Positions 24,843-37,300 of a DNA stretch of 64,000 nucleotides are shown here, one piece after another. The notes beneath the pieces are model-generated. The model saw only the letters and a program-made list of their open reading frames with translations. It was not told where the DNA came from and made no database searches. The first letter of the stretch is position 1; each line of letters opens with the position of its first letter. The stretch is taken from positions 25,469,245 to 25,533,244 of the forward strand of contig OZ038528.1 in the NCBI GenBank assembly GCA_964036665.1, written 5' to 3'. Source of the DNA: Gordius sp. MW1 (lineage: Eukaryota; Nematomorpha; Gordioida; Gordea; Gordiidae). Position numbers and translations under genes: made by a program.

Positions 24843-26045
24843 CAGTCTTGTTAAGAGCGGCGCTACAAGAGAGGCGCTCCGGAGCGCCGCTACATTTTTA
24901 AAAAAAAAGCTGGATTGCCCCTCCTTTTTAAAAATGAGGAGCGGGCGCGGGAGTAGCTCCTTTTAGGGCGCTCCTCCGCTCCTTTATATCTAATAAATAA
25001 ATTATATTATTTTTAAATATTAATAATATTTATTAATTAAAATTTAATGAAAATATAATTTTTTAATTAAATTTATTCATTATTAAATGTTGAGCCGAGT
25101 TTTATATAGATTTTTCATTTAATCATTTGAAACATTAAACATCAGTTTTTCCTTTTTATATTCAAAATTTTTTGAAAAATCTTCTGAGTCATATTAATAT
25201 TCATTTTATAGATATATAAAAAAACAGTTTTATTATGGATTTAGTAGAGATTATAGAAGAAGAAACCAAATTTCCATTTCCATTATACAAAAAATATTTC
25301 AAGCTTTAAGATGATGCAGATGACAAAGTCGACTTAAAGGCGAAATGCCTATTGTTCATTAACAACAAAATGATTTCTTTCTCTGTCAGCAGCTTTAATT
25401 TAAAAAAACAACTTAAGGTAAAATCAATATTTCTTTATTTTATAATAATTTTTTTTTAAAATGGTTTTAATTATTTTTGGGCAATTCATTACATTAGTTG
25501 AGCTTGGGTTGTCAGATATGATGCTCTTTCATATTTTTATATTTATTTTAATTTTGTCATTGGATGTTCAACCTCCTTGAAAATAATATATTGGATAGAT
25601 ATTTTTTAAATAATGATAGCAAAATTACTATTTTTGAACAATTCCATGAATTAAAAAATATTTTTAGTAATTACAATACCTTGCTTCCTTCTAGTGCTCC
25701 TGTGGAGCGCCTATCTAGTATCGCAAAACAGGTCTTAGGGGAGAAGCGTGGGTGTTTGTTAGATTATAATTTAGAAAGTTTATTACTTTTAAAAGCTAAT
25801 AAAAGATTATAAATATTTTGATATATCATATAATATAAATAAACGTTTTGATAAAAAAATATGATTTTGTTTCGTGTACCTTCTAAAAAAATGAAATTAA
25901 AGAAGCGGTTATGGAGCGGCACTCCATTAGTTGGAGCGGGAGCGCTCCTTTTAATATGTAGTAGCGGGAGCGAGAGTTCGCTCCTTTTGAGAAGGTAGGA
26001 GCGGGAGCGGGACGCTACTTTTCAACAGGAGCGTTAACAAGACTG
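24843..26045 (+). mobile_element. Internally deleted hAT transposon
   Basis: The ends are inverted repeats: CAGTCTTGTTAA at 24843 and TTAACAAGACTG ending at 26045, with subterminal GGAGCG/CGCTCC repeats on both sides. The flanks GAATTCTC and GAATTCCT agree at 6 of 8 positions, as for a hAT 8-bp target duplication. Inside, an N-terminal piece begins at 25234 (BED-type zinc-finger-like NLKKQLK) and has an in-frame stop. The open frame at 25564-25812 ends in a hAT C-terminal dimerisation block (LPSSAPVERLSS...LLLLKANK). The catalytic middle is missing, so it cannot be autonomous. Confidence 0.75.
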
Positions 26046-26255
26046 AATTCCTTACTGCATATGTGCAATGCCATTACATTTTTGCTTCTTGCCAGGTTTA
26101 TTGCTAAATTAATAGAATTTTTAAGAGGTACGTACACCCTGGAAGATAATGGGAGCGATTAAGTAAACCTTTCTAAACTTCGACGCAAATTATAAATTAT
26201 TAATTTCAGATTTATTTTTATGGCGTAAAAGTGTATTTTAACCAAACATCCAAGT

Positions 26256-26486
26256 CAGTGGCGTAAATACGGCCCCCCCCCTTCCCCCAATTTTTTAGGA
26301 AAAAAAATATTTTAAATCTAAAGTTTATATTTTATAGTTGTGCAACGTAACTGACCAAGTTAATTATTTATAATGACTTTCTTTATGTTTTATACTAGAT
26401 TTATAATTTTGATGTTGAAATAAAAATGTTATAAAAATTTGAAAATTCCCCCCCCCCCCCGGGAGAAAATCCTGGCTACGCGCCTG
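26256..26486. repeat. CAGTGGCGTA MITE, copy 2
   Basis: Begins CAGTGGCGTAAATACGG and ends CTGGCTACGCGCCTG, with internal C-runs next to each end. Same family as 24498-24748. Confidence 0.65.
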
Positions 26487-26955
26487 ATAGTGGTTAATGT
26501 TATGTTGATGCCCTCAAACAAGAGATTATGACGACTTTAATATAATTGATCCTACTATATAAATCAGTTAATAAATCGCTTTTTCTTGATTAAACAAATT
26601 TATTGACTTGAAACTCTATGAATTGCTATAACAAAAATAAATTAAAAATTATATTAGACTTTAAATTTGTTTTTGCACACAAGAGCACCTAACATAATTT
26701 TCATAAAAGCTATACAATACAGATACATTCTACTATTTTTTAAACTTCCGAAATGCATTAAATAAAATTTGTAACTTTTTACAAATTTGCACTAATAATA
26801 GTTTGTTAATAGAACATTCTAATAATAATTAGGCGCATTTGATAACTATAGATTAGTAAGATATGGAGTTAATAACTAACAATGGGTTATTATAAATAAG
26901 CTGTATAACATGATTATATAAAGATGGCTATTTGATCATATTGTAAACAGCCTTT

Positions 26956-27222
26956 TTAACCAGCTATGTAATAGCCTCCTCTCCTACGACTCTTATCGCT
27001 TTTCTTGGTACTTTTGTGACTACTTTTGTCCCGCTTTTGCCTATAAAATCCCTTCATATCTTCCATTTTTCCATTCATCTTTTGTAATGAGGCTAAACTT
27101 CTTCTCTTTTTAAAGTCAATAGTCATTCCAGAATTAGCGTCATTAATAAAGGATTCGCTCAATATGAGAGCATCACAACCCATTCGTTGATAACTTAAGC
27201 AGAGAAGTGAAATACTAACAAC
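26956..27222 (-). CDS. Candidate 3' exon of a small secreted peptide precursor
   Basis: A minus-strand open frame of 88 codons after a plausible acceptor (TTATAAAG at 27223 and above), ending in TAG/TAA at 26956. The first 18 residues are hydrophobic (VVSISLLCLSY). An acidic segment follows, then KKRR, a 20-residue segment ending in RQKR, a Lys/Ser-rich part and RRRGGYY. Dibasic or tetrabasic sites separating short segments are what one expects of a neuropeptide or hormone precursor, but I cannot match it to a known family. The upstream exon and start codon were not found. It lies 1.1 kb beyond the E-protein stop, on the same strand. It could also be a chance frame in AT-rich DNA. Confidence 0.35.
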   Translation of the reverse strand, partial: VVSISLLCLSYQRMGCDALILSESFINDANSGMTIDFKKRRSLASLQKMNGKMEDMKGFYRQKRDKSSHKSTKKSDKSRRRGGYYIAG

Positions 27223-28315
27223 CTTTATAATAACGAAATTATATATTAAGAATGTTATATTTAATTGATATAAATATAGAGGATATATATCAATAATATA
27301 TATGAAGTTACCAGTAAAGAATGTAAATTGAAACGCATCGTAAGATAGAGCTATACAAATGATATCAAAACTAGTTATATCTGATTTCACTCAATACCGT
27401 ATAAGCAATTTAACGGTTTAAATAGACTTGCTCTTAAAGTATTATCATTAGCCCTCGGGAATTTAAATGATTTCGTCTTTTTTAATCAAAACCGAGAGCA
27501 GGCAACTTAATCAATATCTAAAGGGGTAAATGTAATTACTCAATAAATTAAATGGAGCTTCAATTATTGGAATGACAAGCATAATATAATCAATTATAGA
27601 TTAGCTGGCACAAGCTTAAGGAAGTATTAAAGTATGATTCTCTAGATTTGCGTCAAATATTAAACTTATAATGATGTACAAATATTAAAAATCTACGCCA
27701 TTCTCAATTGTTTTAGTTATGTACTAAAAATTAACTTATAAAGACTGGAAAATAGAGTATAAATATTCAACCTTTGTATCGTTATTTTATACAGATGATA
27801 AAATTATATATATATACATGATAATATGGGAAGTAACTAATGATGTGTATATGTGTGTGTAAATCTATCTACAGAGCCGAGATCTTAAAACACTAAAAAG
27901 TGACAATGTAATTAGTGTCGAGTTAAAAATAATTTTAAACATCATGTCGTTGATTGATTAAGTTAAAGAGAGGAGGCAAAATCTTTAAAAATAAAACGAT
28001 GTATATATTTTGATTATTTGCTACAAAAAGTGTTTGGTGGCGATGGTAAAAATAGGGTAAATTTTTGGCACAAGTCTTTGGTAAACCGATACACATCAAA
28101 TGGTGTCAGTTAGAGGATGTAATATTTACAACGGCGGTAGAAAAATGATAAAACTAGCCGATCTATTAAATAAGCGAGAAAGGAAGGGGAGAAGACATCA
28201 AAATAAGATTTTACACAAAGATAAACGAGAGGAGGAGCCACGCATGAATAAATAAAATGACATGAATGTATATATGTTTATGTACAGGGGTTGTATAAAG
28301 GTGGTTTTATATCGT
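27223..28315. other. Spacer downstream of the E-protein gene
   Basis: About 1.1 kb, AT-rich. It is likely the long 3'UTR of the E-protein gene and possible upstream parts of the small-peptide candidate. No motif stands out. Confidence 0.35.
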
Positions 28316-31300
28316 TTAAAAATTGATTCTAGCGTTCGATTCTTGGTGGTGGAGATTGTTGAAGGGATCAGGAATGGCTAAAGGATTGCGAAGTGAAGGC
28401 AGGGTAAAGGGTGTGGGTCCGGTACGCAAAAACATATTTTGAGGAAGAGGATCCAAACAGGAGGGGGACTGTTCGGTACTTTCGTCGTAAGCGCCGTTAT
28501 TTTGCATGTGGGGCATGTGATGATGGTGGTAATTGAGGAGAGGAGGTGCCACTGAAGCAAGGTTATTGTCGGGTAGCAGAGGATCTAAGGGACCGTGCAA
28601 GTTTTTATTCCCCTCCCTGCAACCAGTAATTTTGGTTTTAGAAGCATCGAGTTCACCTAAATTAACGATGGTAACTTATGCAAACAGAGAACTACTCAGC
28701 TAAAAGTTGAGTTCAAATTAGAGGCAGACAAGTATTGTTATCAATCGCGCCTCATTAGACATAAGGTTGTTAGTCTTTTAACCATCACCATATGAGTCTA
28801 TCGTGTGTAATGCCCCCTTTTACTTATTGATTCCCTCTCCTATGTTCCTAAATCTTTGATAACTCTATAATGCGGCGAGCGTTGTTAATTATATAGCACC
28901 GCCACATGTGCCTTATCTCCTAGCTATTTGTGAAGATTCGATTATTTATAAATGACTGCACAGCACACAGCCTTTTAACGATAATAACAACTAGGTAATA
29001 ACCCGTGTAAGCAAGCATATATCTAATGGCACATCAGAGTCTCTACGAACAAATTATATAACAATGGTAGGTTTGCACCACACCCACATTAAAAGTCCTC
29101 AAGGAAACCAAAACTAGCACTTATGGTATGGCTATTTAATGCACACCATGAAATCACTTTAGCAGACCCATAGGCGCGCTCATGGGCGTACGCAGGTTTT
29201 GAATTAAAGGGGGGCAGATTAAAAAAAAAAAAAAATTTTTAAATTTTCCTGAGAGCAAAAAAAAAAAAGGTCTCGACTATTCGGAGGGGGGGGGAGCCAC
29301 ATTAGGGTAGGGCACAGCCTAATGAGGGTGGGGCAGAGCAAAATTAGGGGGGGGGCAAAACAAATTTTTTTTAATTCTTGAGGGTTTTTGTATTGAAAAA
29401 AATCTTATTTTTAAAATTAGGGGGGGGGCAGCCGCCCCCCCCCCCTGCGTACGCCCATGGGCGCGCTCGTTACAACACTATCTATGACTAATAGTTAAAA
29501 AACTAACGTGGAAAAAATGAAATTATGGGTGTGGTACCTAAAGGAGGTGGAGCGTTGATGGTGTTTTGATGTTGGTGTGCCAAGGTGGATGAAGACGTGA
29601 GTAATTTAGATTCGAAAATGCTTTCCCTATTGCCACGCGTATGATCTTCGTCCCTCCGCTTTAGGCATGCCGTTTTAGGGTTCAAGTTCCTTTCTGCAAA
29701 CAACACGATAAAAAAGATTCACTCACCGATAACACATTTTAACTAATAAAATTATTCACATTTTCACTAGCAATATCAATAATGTTTCCCGAAAATTAAT
29801 AATACTTAACTCGCAAAACTTTCCCGACCCGAACACATTTTAATATTTTCAACCCAAACCCAATGACTTTCAACCCGACCTGACCCGATGTCGAGTCGGG
29901 TTTTAGGTCACCCGTGCAGGTCTTGAAGGAGCATAAATTAAAATCAGGCTTGAGATAAATGAAAATGAGACTTCTGGTTGACTTACCTCTAACTTGGTGT
30001 TCCAGCTGGGTGATGACGTTGACGGCTAAATGCAGTATTCCCAACTTCGTTTGCGCCTTATCGTTTAGCGTGTGAATCATACACATCCTGCCAAGCTCCT
30101 TAAAGGCTTCGTTTATATCCCTCACTCGAACCCTGTGCGTAAACAATCAAAGAATTATTCATTATTTTTACCAGACTATCTGCAAATGGTTATAGGATGT
30201 CCAGTAAATTGTTCCACAAAATATAACGCAACTTTAACCAAATTTTGCCATATTACCACTAAAGTTATAAAAAAAAGTTCAAAAGTTAAATAAAAAAGTG
30301 GCACTAAAGTAAAAGTCTTAATAAAATTCAGAAAATAACTAGAAATTGTAAAATCCGCTAAAATTTTGATTGATGGTTCTTTGACGGCTCAATGATCCAA
30401 TATATAAAAACATGTATTTTATAGAGTTGTTTAAAAACTTGTGAAAAAGTGTAAAAATGAAAACAAATTGCCCAAAATTTTATTATACTGTGCTTACCTC
30501 TCCCTGGCATTATTAGCGTGTCGACGTTCCTTGTCTTTTTCAACCTTGACAACTGGATCCCCAGAGACTGACATATCGTCGGACATTCTAAAATTACGAT
30601 ATTGCCTTAAGTTAGATCAAATTTGGTTGAATGAAAAAATTTATATTAAAGTCCATCACAAATGAGTTCTACTTTTAGATATAGATTTCAAATTTTTTGA
30701 GATAGGACTCAATACTTAACCTATTCAAGCAAACACAAGAACTAATCCCAAAATTCAAGAAAAACCCCCTCAAAGTTACATGATGATAATAATCAGCTCT
30801 ACTAGATATAAATTATAAAATGAAGGCATTATTACCCCGCTTTCATATTATTATTCGAGTTTGTCCTCCGTTTGGAGGATGAGCCATGAGAATTAGGATC
30901 TGAATTGAGAAGATAGTCTTGGACGGATGAACTCGAGATATCTCCACTCCCATCTTGTAATTGATTGGGGTAGTACAAGTCCGAACCCATCATGTTGTTA
31001 TTGTTGTTGTTGCTTCCGTGACCGTTCCCCGATTGTCTGGGCGAACACATACTGCCCCCACCAGAAGAACTCATAACGCTACCGTCTAAATCTTCCAAAT
31101 ATTGTTGCGTTTGATGTTGGGCCAAGTATCCGTTAGAACCACCGAGAGCCGATAATTGGACAGGCTTAAACGAGGGATTAGTGCTAGGGGATAGGAGTGA
31201 CCCCAAGTCTAGAGCTGCCTGATTCTTAGCTGGGCCTTCGTTGGGCAGCAATTGCCCGCCGTTACTGTAATTCCCGTCTAATGATATAATGATAAAGTTA

Positions 31301-34300
31301 CAAATTAGTTTTCAAAATTCAAAGCAGTTTTATATATTGCCTTGGGCGTAGCCTAGGGGAATAGGAAGGGGCGGATGCCTTCCTCTAAATCCAAAAATTT
31401 GCTGAAATTAGTTAAAATTTCAGCAAATGATCATTATACTCCTCCTTAAATCATTATTGCCCCCCCCCCTAATTCCAATGCTGGCTACGCCCATGTGTAT
31501 TGCATATGTTAATTATAAGAAATTACCCCAATTTGATTAAATACTAGTTTATTATAAAATATATAAAAGTTTAAAAGAAACTATAGTTGAGGAGGTTGAG
31601 GCAAGAATAACGCTACTAACCATCTATAAGGCCCGAGATGGATGGAAGAGGTCCGTAATCTCCGTTGTAAGGGAGGTATTGATATTGATGTTTGGAAACG
31701 GTCATACCACCCTAAATAACAACAAAAGGATTTTAACCTAGTTATTTTCCATCATAAACAGACAAGTTGGACAGGACAAGACGAGAAGGACATCTAAATC
31801 GACAACAAGTCTAATACCAATAGACTAAATAGACTGCTCATGTCATATGTTTCATATATTCATTGTGTACCAATAGAACCACCATTTTAAATTTTTGTTA
31901 AAACAGAATATTTGAATTTACCTTTCTCATTAGTTAACAAATGAAAAAGAATGTTATAATTATATAAGAAAATGCGGTTGGCACTGAATTGCTTTAACAT
32001 CACACCACACTCACGGTATTTCTTTTTCTAAATTATATCAATTTTGGGAATGTTAGACACTTTAAAATGCCGTTTTTAAGGTTTAACTGGTTCAATATTT
32101 TTTCCAATACGTTCTAAAAACAGTTTAAAAACTCAAAATTCCACAATCTATACGTCCTTCCCTTATGTGTGCACAGTTCAAAATGGCGGGAAAATGGTAT
32201 ACACTCTATCTAGTCTACGTAAATACCGTAGAAAAATCACATATATCTTACATCCAAGCTATCGGGATTAGATGGTTCTCGATCTAGGAGTGGGGCGGAT
32301 GCTTTCTTCTTGGAACCTTGGCCAGCATGATTCCCACTTTTAGCGTTGCCAGCAGAGGTTAATTTTCCCTTTTTCACGGCTTCTCCATTGATAACTATAG
32401 CACCGAGATCTCCTTGTTTTTTACCGGCAACGCTAGTTTTCTTTTTGGCATTACTAGAACCATTATTGGCGTTGTTGGCAACTTTAGAAGAGGATAAGCT
32501 TTTACCCTCTACCACCACCCCGCCCATGTCTAGGAGAATGGAAGGATTATTATTATTGTTGTGGTAAGCATTATATTCTTGTTGCCCCCCACGTCCGGGA
32601 TAGCCCCCCAACAAGAGGTGCTGATTCTGATGGTTAAGACCATTACCATTACTATTGTCATTTAGCTGGGCATCTTTGCTGTGCAGTTGATGGGTGGTGG
32701 TTTGTTTATTGAGGTTGAAACCCGCTTGATTAGCGCCTCCACCACCACCAGACCCAGTTCCGAAGTCGAGGGCGAAGTGGGGCGAGGAATTAACGTAGGC
32801 ATGATGACGCAAAACGTGTATCGCGTCGTCTAAATTTTCTTCCATTCCACCGGCACCGTTATTGACCTAAGGGATAAATGACATAATAAGTCTATGGGCG
32901 TAGTCAAGGGGGGGGGGGGGCAAGGAGGGGCGGGTGCCCCCCTCTAAACCCAACAATTTGTTGAAATTGCTTAAAATTATGGCTAAATTTTCAAAAAATG
33001 TTCATTTTAGCCCTACACCCAATGGCTGCGCTTACTTTATAATTAAAAATGATGCCTTTCTAAGGTTTATGCGTTAGTTTCGTTTAAAAAAAAAACAGTA
33101 TGTCGTTAAGTAAAGATCGACTTACGGCCGACAAGTGATGCTGATGGTAATCTGGTAATTTTTTGTCGCCCTGATATTTCCACCTATTTTTGGCCGCGAG
33201 GTCGGAGGGCGGAGTTGGCGAGAGGGGGGAAGACCGTGGGTCGTATGCGTTTGTAAGGTTGGAGATATGATTTAGATTGGGCGGCAGCACGGGATGATGA
33301 TCGGACGAATATATCTATAGCAATAATTTTTTATAAGTGTTTTAAGCAACTCTGCCTTTTGGCATTTATTAAAAGATTTATGACGTCACAAGCCTTCTTA
33401 GAGCTTGTCTTAATACCAGATTTAGATTCAAATCGCGCGAATTTATCTTTGTCTATATATCCGATTAAAATGCATTGGTCAAACTTGGATGGTTATAAAC
33501 GTTTTTTTTGTCTATTTCAACTCTCGAGATTAAATCTAAAATTTGCTGATACCGAAAAATTTAAAAAACATATAACATTTAAGCTTAGGAAAGATTTTGC
33601 ATCTTACAAAATCGCTGTTATTTTATGCGTCTGAAATGCAAATCTGCTGTGAATTCGAAGTTAAGACACGGCTATGTTATAACCCGCAGAGCGATTTTTG
33701 CTGCGCAGCAAAATCCGATATTAAGACAAGCCCTTTGATCTTAAATTTGATGACATTATAACTCACAACGATAAATTCTTTGTAGAGGCGAAATAATAAC
33801 ACTCAAAACTCAACACTCTACCTTAAATTGATCATACAGCCTTGTAATTTAGAAGTGACCCTAGATGGCATCAAATACATAATTATAATATCGATAAAAA
33901 CATGATTCCCATCCCATAAGCATAAAATTTTCTGAAAAAAAAACTTGATTAATAAACAGACTTACAGATGCCAGGGCGTTGCTTAGGGCCTCGCCCGTCC
34001 TTTCACCCTCGGGCCCGAGAAGTGGGCGGTGATTGTAGAGGGGTGCCCTCTGTAAGGGGGGTGGACTAAGGGGGGCGGGGCTGTGAGGTGCCCGGTGGGT
34101 GTGAGGGTGTTGGGCTGGGGGTAAGAATGGTTCAACACCACCCCCCGTCGTTCTGCTACTAAAACTGGACATGGGCGGTAGGCCTGCTGGGTCATCTTCG
34201 AATGGTTGTCTCTAAAATGCCAAGTAAAATTTAGAAGCCAAATATAACAACCAAAAATTTTTACGTGTTTTTAACGTTGCGTTTCCACTGAAAAAAGAGA

Positions 34301-37300
34301 CTCCAAATTTAAAACAAATAATATAACCATGGGCGTAGCCAGAATTAGATTTGGGGAGGGGCAAAATCATAATTTTTTGTAACTTTAGCCATACAATTAT
34401 ATTGAATTTAATAGGACTTTTGGATTTAGAGGGGGGCAGCCACCCCTGGCTACGCCTATGGCTATGGTCATAGCATAGCAACTACTTAGTGGTCATTTTG
34501 AACGATAAACTTTTCAAAGCTTGTGTAGTTATGTATAATTGCTCTTATTATAGAGATTTAATAGGGTAAAGCAAAACCGAGTGGGATAAAAGCGTAAGTT
34601 TCTTTAGTTTTTCTTTTTTAACGCAAGATCCCACACCTTCCCCTCAATATAATTTATCAGTAAGTATTCTATTTCTCTTATCCCCTTGGCTTAGTATCAT
34701 CATTATCACCATACTAGTAGTTGTTCCCTTTTATTCTAAATTTATTAATTATGTAATAGCTTCACAAAGGCTAAAGGGGTTACTTTTTATCACTCAAGAC
34801 CATGACTCTTATGTAAATTAAAGGTTCATTTTTTGAGAAGTTTTTATAATATTAAAAGTAGCGTTGTAAAAACGGCGGGGTTTTGCATGGTCTAGCTTTG
34901 GTTTTACTAAGACTATCGCTGGTCTGTTTTGCAAATTTCGACTAAGCCAAGGGGTCGACTAAGAAAAATGGACCCAAAAACTTTTGGTTCGTTTACGTTT
35001 AATCGACTAAACCAGCCATTTTTACAACACTATTAGGGGTAAGAAGTATGAAATGTTAATCAATCTTTGAAATAACATACGAATTGCAGGCATTAAAGGC
35101 TTGGGGTCTCCAAGTTATAAAATATAGGTTTTATAAAAATCTCACCTGATGGAATGATGGTTGTGGAATAAAGGCGTCCATACCCACGTGGTTAGCAGTC
35201 ATGTGACTGGTATAGGGTCCCCCGGGGGGTGGGGGCCAAAACTCGGGTTCGCCCGTAACTTGATGATCTATTTTAAGGCGAGAAATAAAGTTAATATTCG
35301 GTCTCAGTCACCTTTTCAGTATTTTATTTTTTTACAACAAAATAAAGAAAAATCAAATATAACAAAAATATCTCTAAAATAGCGGTTTACGTCTTTATCT
35401 TAAGCATAAATTGCGACTTATACAAAATGACCGTTAATTTATCGGGTATAGCCATATTTTAAAGATGATTTTACGAAATATATATTTTGAAATTTCATAA
35501 ACATTTCTAAAGGATTATAGTCAACAGGTATAAAAAAATGTAAAATGAAATAACGAGGAGAGACCACGAAAATCCCTAGGCATTCGGACGATATACAAAA
35601 GGCATTCAACTAATATTTAAAAGTTTAAACGAAAAATATATTGTATATAAAACAAAAATATGTAATAATCACAACACGGTCAGTTAGTTACCAGACATAG
35701 CTGTGTAGTAGGAGGGTGGACCATTGGCGACCTCCTGGTTGAAATACCCAAAAGTGGGTGCCCTAGAGATGGACATCACAACACCGTGGTTGCCAAGCGC
35801 ACTTCTATACGAGGTTGATGAAGATGATGATAGCGAGGTTAAAATGGAAGTTGACTTGCTTAAAAGGGTAGAAGATGGGTGATGATCAAAATTTTGAAAT
35901 TTCTCAAAACCTCCCAATCCAATTCCAACCTGATCGAGATGGGGGGCAAAATTTAATTATTTTTTATTCTAAGTCGGTATTGTTGAGGTACTAAGATAAG
36001 CGAGCGAGGGTAAACTATTTAATAATGTAGGGGGATATTTAGGCTACATTACAACGGGTCTCTGAATTGGGGTCAGCTTCAAAATAATTGGGTCGACCCC
36101 CGAGATTTCTGCTCAAAGTCTATTGCGAGGAGAGAGAGCTAGGGAGAATGTATGTAGGGCGCAGCATCGAGTCTTAAATTTAGAAATATCAAAGGAAGAG
36201 CGAGGAACGAGTGAGGGGGGGGGGGGGTTATCGAAAAATCGATTTACAGAAATAATAAAAGGCAGAGAGTTAAAAAGTCACAGAATTTCTAGTGGTGGGA
36301 CTAAGTTTTCTGGATCCCTAACCCCCTTTTAGTTTTAGTTGTGCTAGGGATTTTGAGTGACTCCAATTAGTATATAGTGAAGTAAAAGGTATAATAGTAT
36401 GTATGTTGTATAGTATAATTATGGCAGTAAGTCGTGTTTCTTCCAAGGAAAATAACAACTTTCTCTCGTAGCCTAACCTAGCTAGCCTTGTTTCTAATGC
36501 TATACTATTACTATCATCATTATTCTATTACTCTACTACTAATAGAAATAGAAGAGATGGGGGGGGGGGGGGGGGGGGTTGACGCGAATTACAATAATAA
36601 AATTTCTAATGCCAGAGAGAGATGGGAGAAAGTACTACTACTAACTATTACATTAATCCTGAATCATCTCCATTTCATCTCTCCATTCCCTTCCTCATGA
36701 AATCCCTTTAAAAAAAGTGATGGCAAAGGATAAAGAAAAAATGAGGCGAGCGAGCAAGGAGGGGAGGGAGAGGGTAGGTGTAGTGTTTTACAGGGGAAAA
36801 TTTACCACCTAACCTCTAAATATTCTTTATATCGTGTGCATGGGCATAGCCAAGGCAGGGAGGGGCGGCTGCCCCCCTCTAAATGCAAATAAACCTTTAA
36901 ATTTTATATAAAATTATGGGTAAAATCTCAATTATCATTTTGGCCCTACTCTAATCCAAATCATAACTACGCTCATCCCGTGAATTTTATTTCAGCCAAC
37001 CCACCTAAATATCATAGTTTCAAAAACTCGAATTAATTAACGAGAATTCAAAAACCAAAATGAGACCGGGGGGTGGGAGAAAGGTGGAACAAAGAGGTGG
37101 GGGGGGGGAGGTGGAAAGTAGTAACAACCTAGGGGGAAGATAGTTGGAGAAAGTAAAAAAAAATTAATATAGGCTTAACGCGATTTCCAGATGGTTTCTA
37201 CCTCTATGCAACTAGCTCTCTCCCTCTCGCATCTTTCTCCTGCTCGCTAACCACCTAACCTATCTACCTTCGAGTTCTTCAAAATGTTGGTTAATTTTCT

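Larger units (their letters stand above)
23300..26955. other. Intergenic region dominated by transposons
   Basis: No gene is supported. It contains a TA-flanked CAGTC element (24159-24482), two MITEs with CAGTGGCGTA ends (24498-24748 and 26256-26486) and an internally deleted hAT transposon (24843-26045). The first 850 bp should include the collagen promoter. Confidence 0.6.

Noticed and set aside
32346..32567. Plus-strand hydrophobic frame within the large E-protein exon
   Set aside because: It is antisense to Lys/Asn/Ser-rich coding sequence, which mimics hydrophobic codons.
36561..36580. Very long G-runs and C-runs as possible assembly error
   Set aside because: Similar runs recur at matching positions in many MITE copies, so most are genuine parts of those elements. 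Exact lengths remain doubtful.
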